Part shown: piece after piece, positions 32,613 through 32,616 of the stretch
How the letters are laid out: each line of letters begins with the position of its first letter
How positions within the stretch are numbered: the stretch's first letter is position 1
Origin: Acidobacteriota bacterium
GTDB taxonomy: Bacteria > Actinomycetota > Acidimicrobiia > Acidimicrobiales > CADCSY01
Direction: 5' to 3'
Assembly: GCA_019510095.1 (NCBI GenBank)
Contig: JAEKLB010000033.1
Coordinates: 1-32,616 of the forward strand
Length of the DNA stretch: 32,616 bases
Program-made: the position numbers and the translations under genes
Notes under the pieces: generated by a model
What the model was told of the DNA's origin: nothing
The model's database searches: none
What the model saw: only the letters and a program-made list of their open reading frames with translations

Positions 32613-32616
32613 CTCA

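Larger units (their letters stand above)
28626..32616. mobile_element. Probable second integrated element, right end outside window
   Basis: Right of the second tRNA repeat the gene content is accessory: a disordered small protein with a DUF6338-type membrane protein, a small membrane protein, an XRE-led overlapping operon with a replication-type winged helix, and a sigma-70-like factor. Several genes look less G+C-biased in codon third position than the core. No integrase appears up to 32616. Confidence 0.5.

Overview
The window is G+C-rich with strong third-position G/C bias, many GTG starts and long antisense shadow frames. It looks like the chromosome of a high-G+C actinobacterium. The block gcvH - garA-like FHA - ftsR-like MerR - bifunctional nuclease - second MerR resembles the mycobacterial gcvH-garA-ftsR neighbourhood. 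With the Rpf-like protein, this suggests Actinomycetota, perhaps Acidimicrobiia-like. The lineage is inferred from gene content, not from a marker tree.

Layout of the core part (1-26100). The left edge holds the N-terminal part of a basic, R/P/D-rich protein (1-1578, minus). A ~400 bp poor region follows, then an FmdB zinc ribbon and a membrane-anchored Rpf-like transglycosylase. Next are prmA with a small conserved protein, and a class II aldolase. A single-aptamer glycine riboswitch with a hairpin against the start codon controls gcvP. gcvT is convergent with gcvP, and an AlkB-type dioxygenase follows. A long minus-strand block then runs from 17245 down to 9838. In order of transcription it holds a SRAP protein, a CDP-alcohol phosphatidyltransferase, a nucleotidyltransferase/phosphomannomutase-like fusion, gcvH, a zinc-ribbon GarA-like FHA protein, an FtsR-like MerR, an HPRT-like enzyme, a bifunctional nuclease, a second MerR and a nuclease-like small protein. 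Glycine cleavage (P, T and H proteins) and GarA-type 2-oxoglutarate control thus lie within 8 kb. After an apparently amber-interrupted secreted-protein gene come a tyrosine phosphatase, two coupled SDR dehydrogenases, a flavin split-barrel protein, a YHYH protein, small membrane and lipoprotein genes, and a two-gene signalling unit (PAS-PAS-histidine kinase-receiver followed by receiver-EAL) that ties a phosphorelay to c-di-GMP breakdown.

Accessory part (26101-32616). Two identical 43-bp direct repeats, at 26101-26143 and 28583-28625, equal the 3' part of a minus-strand tRNA-Pro(GGG) from anticodon-loop position 32 to base 74. Neither has a matching 5' half, so they look like attachment-site remnants of tRNA-targeted integration. 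Between them lies a 2.4-kb cassette of just two convergent genes: a SIR2-like protein and a DUF4062 protein. This is my main candidate for an undescribed system, a compact two-gene defence cassette with no integrase of its own. Pairs of TGACA (or TGTCA) words with exact 11-bp spacing lie beside the repeats and beside both cassette genes.

To the right of the second repeat a second element seems to start and to run off the window. It carries a small disordered protein with a DUF6338-type membrane protein, a small membrane protein, a four-gene overlapping operon led by an XRE regulator and ending in a putative winged-helix replication-type protein, and a sigma-70-like factor. The geometry predicts an intact tRNA-Pro(GGG) gene and an integrase beyond 32616.
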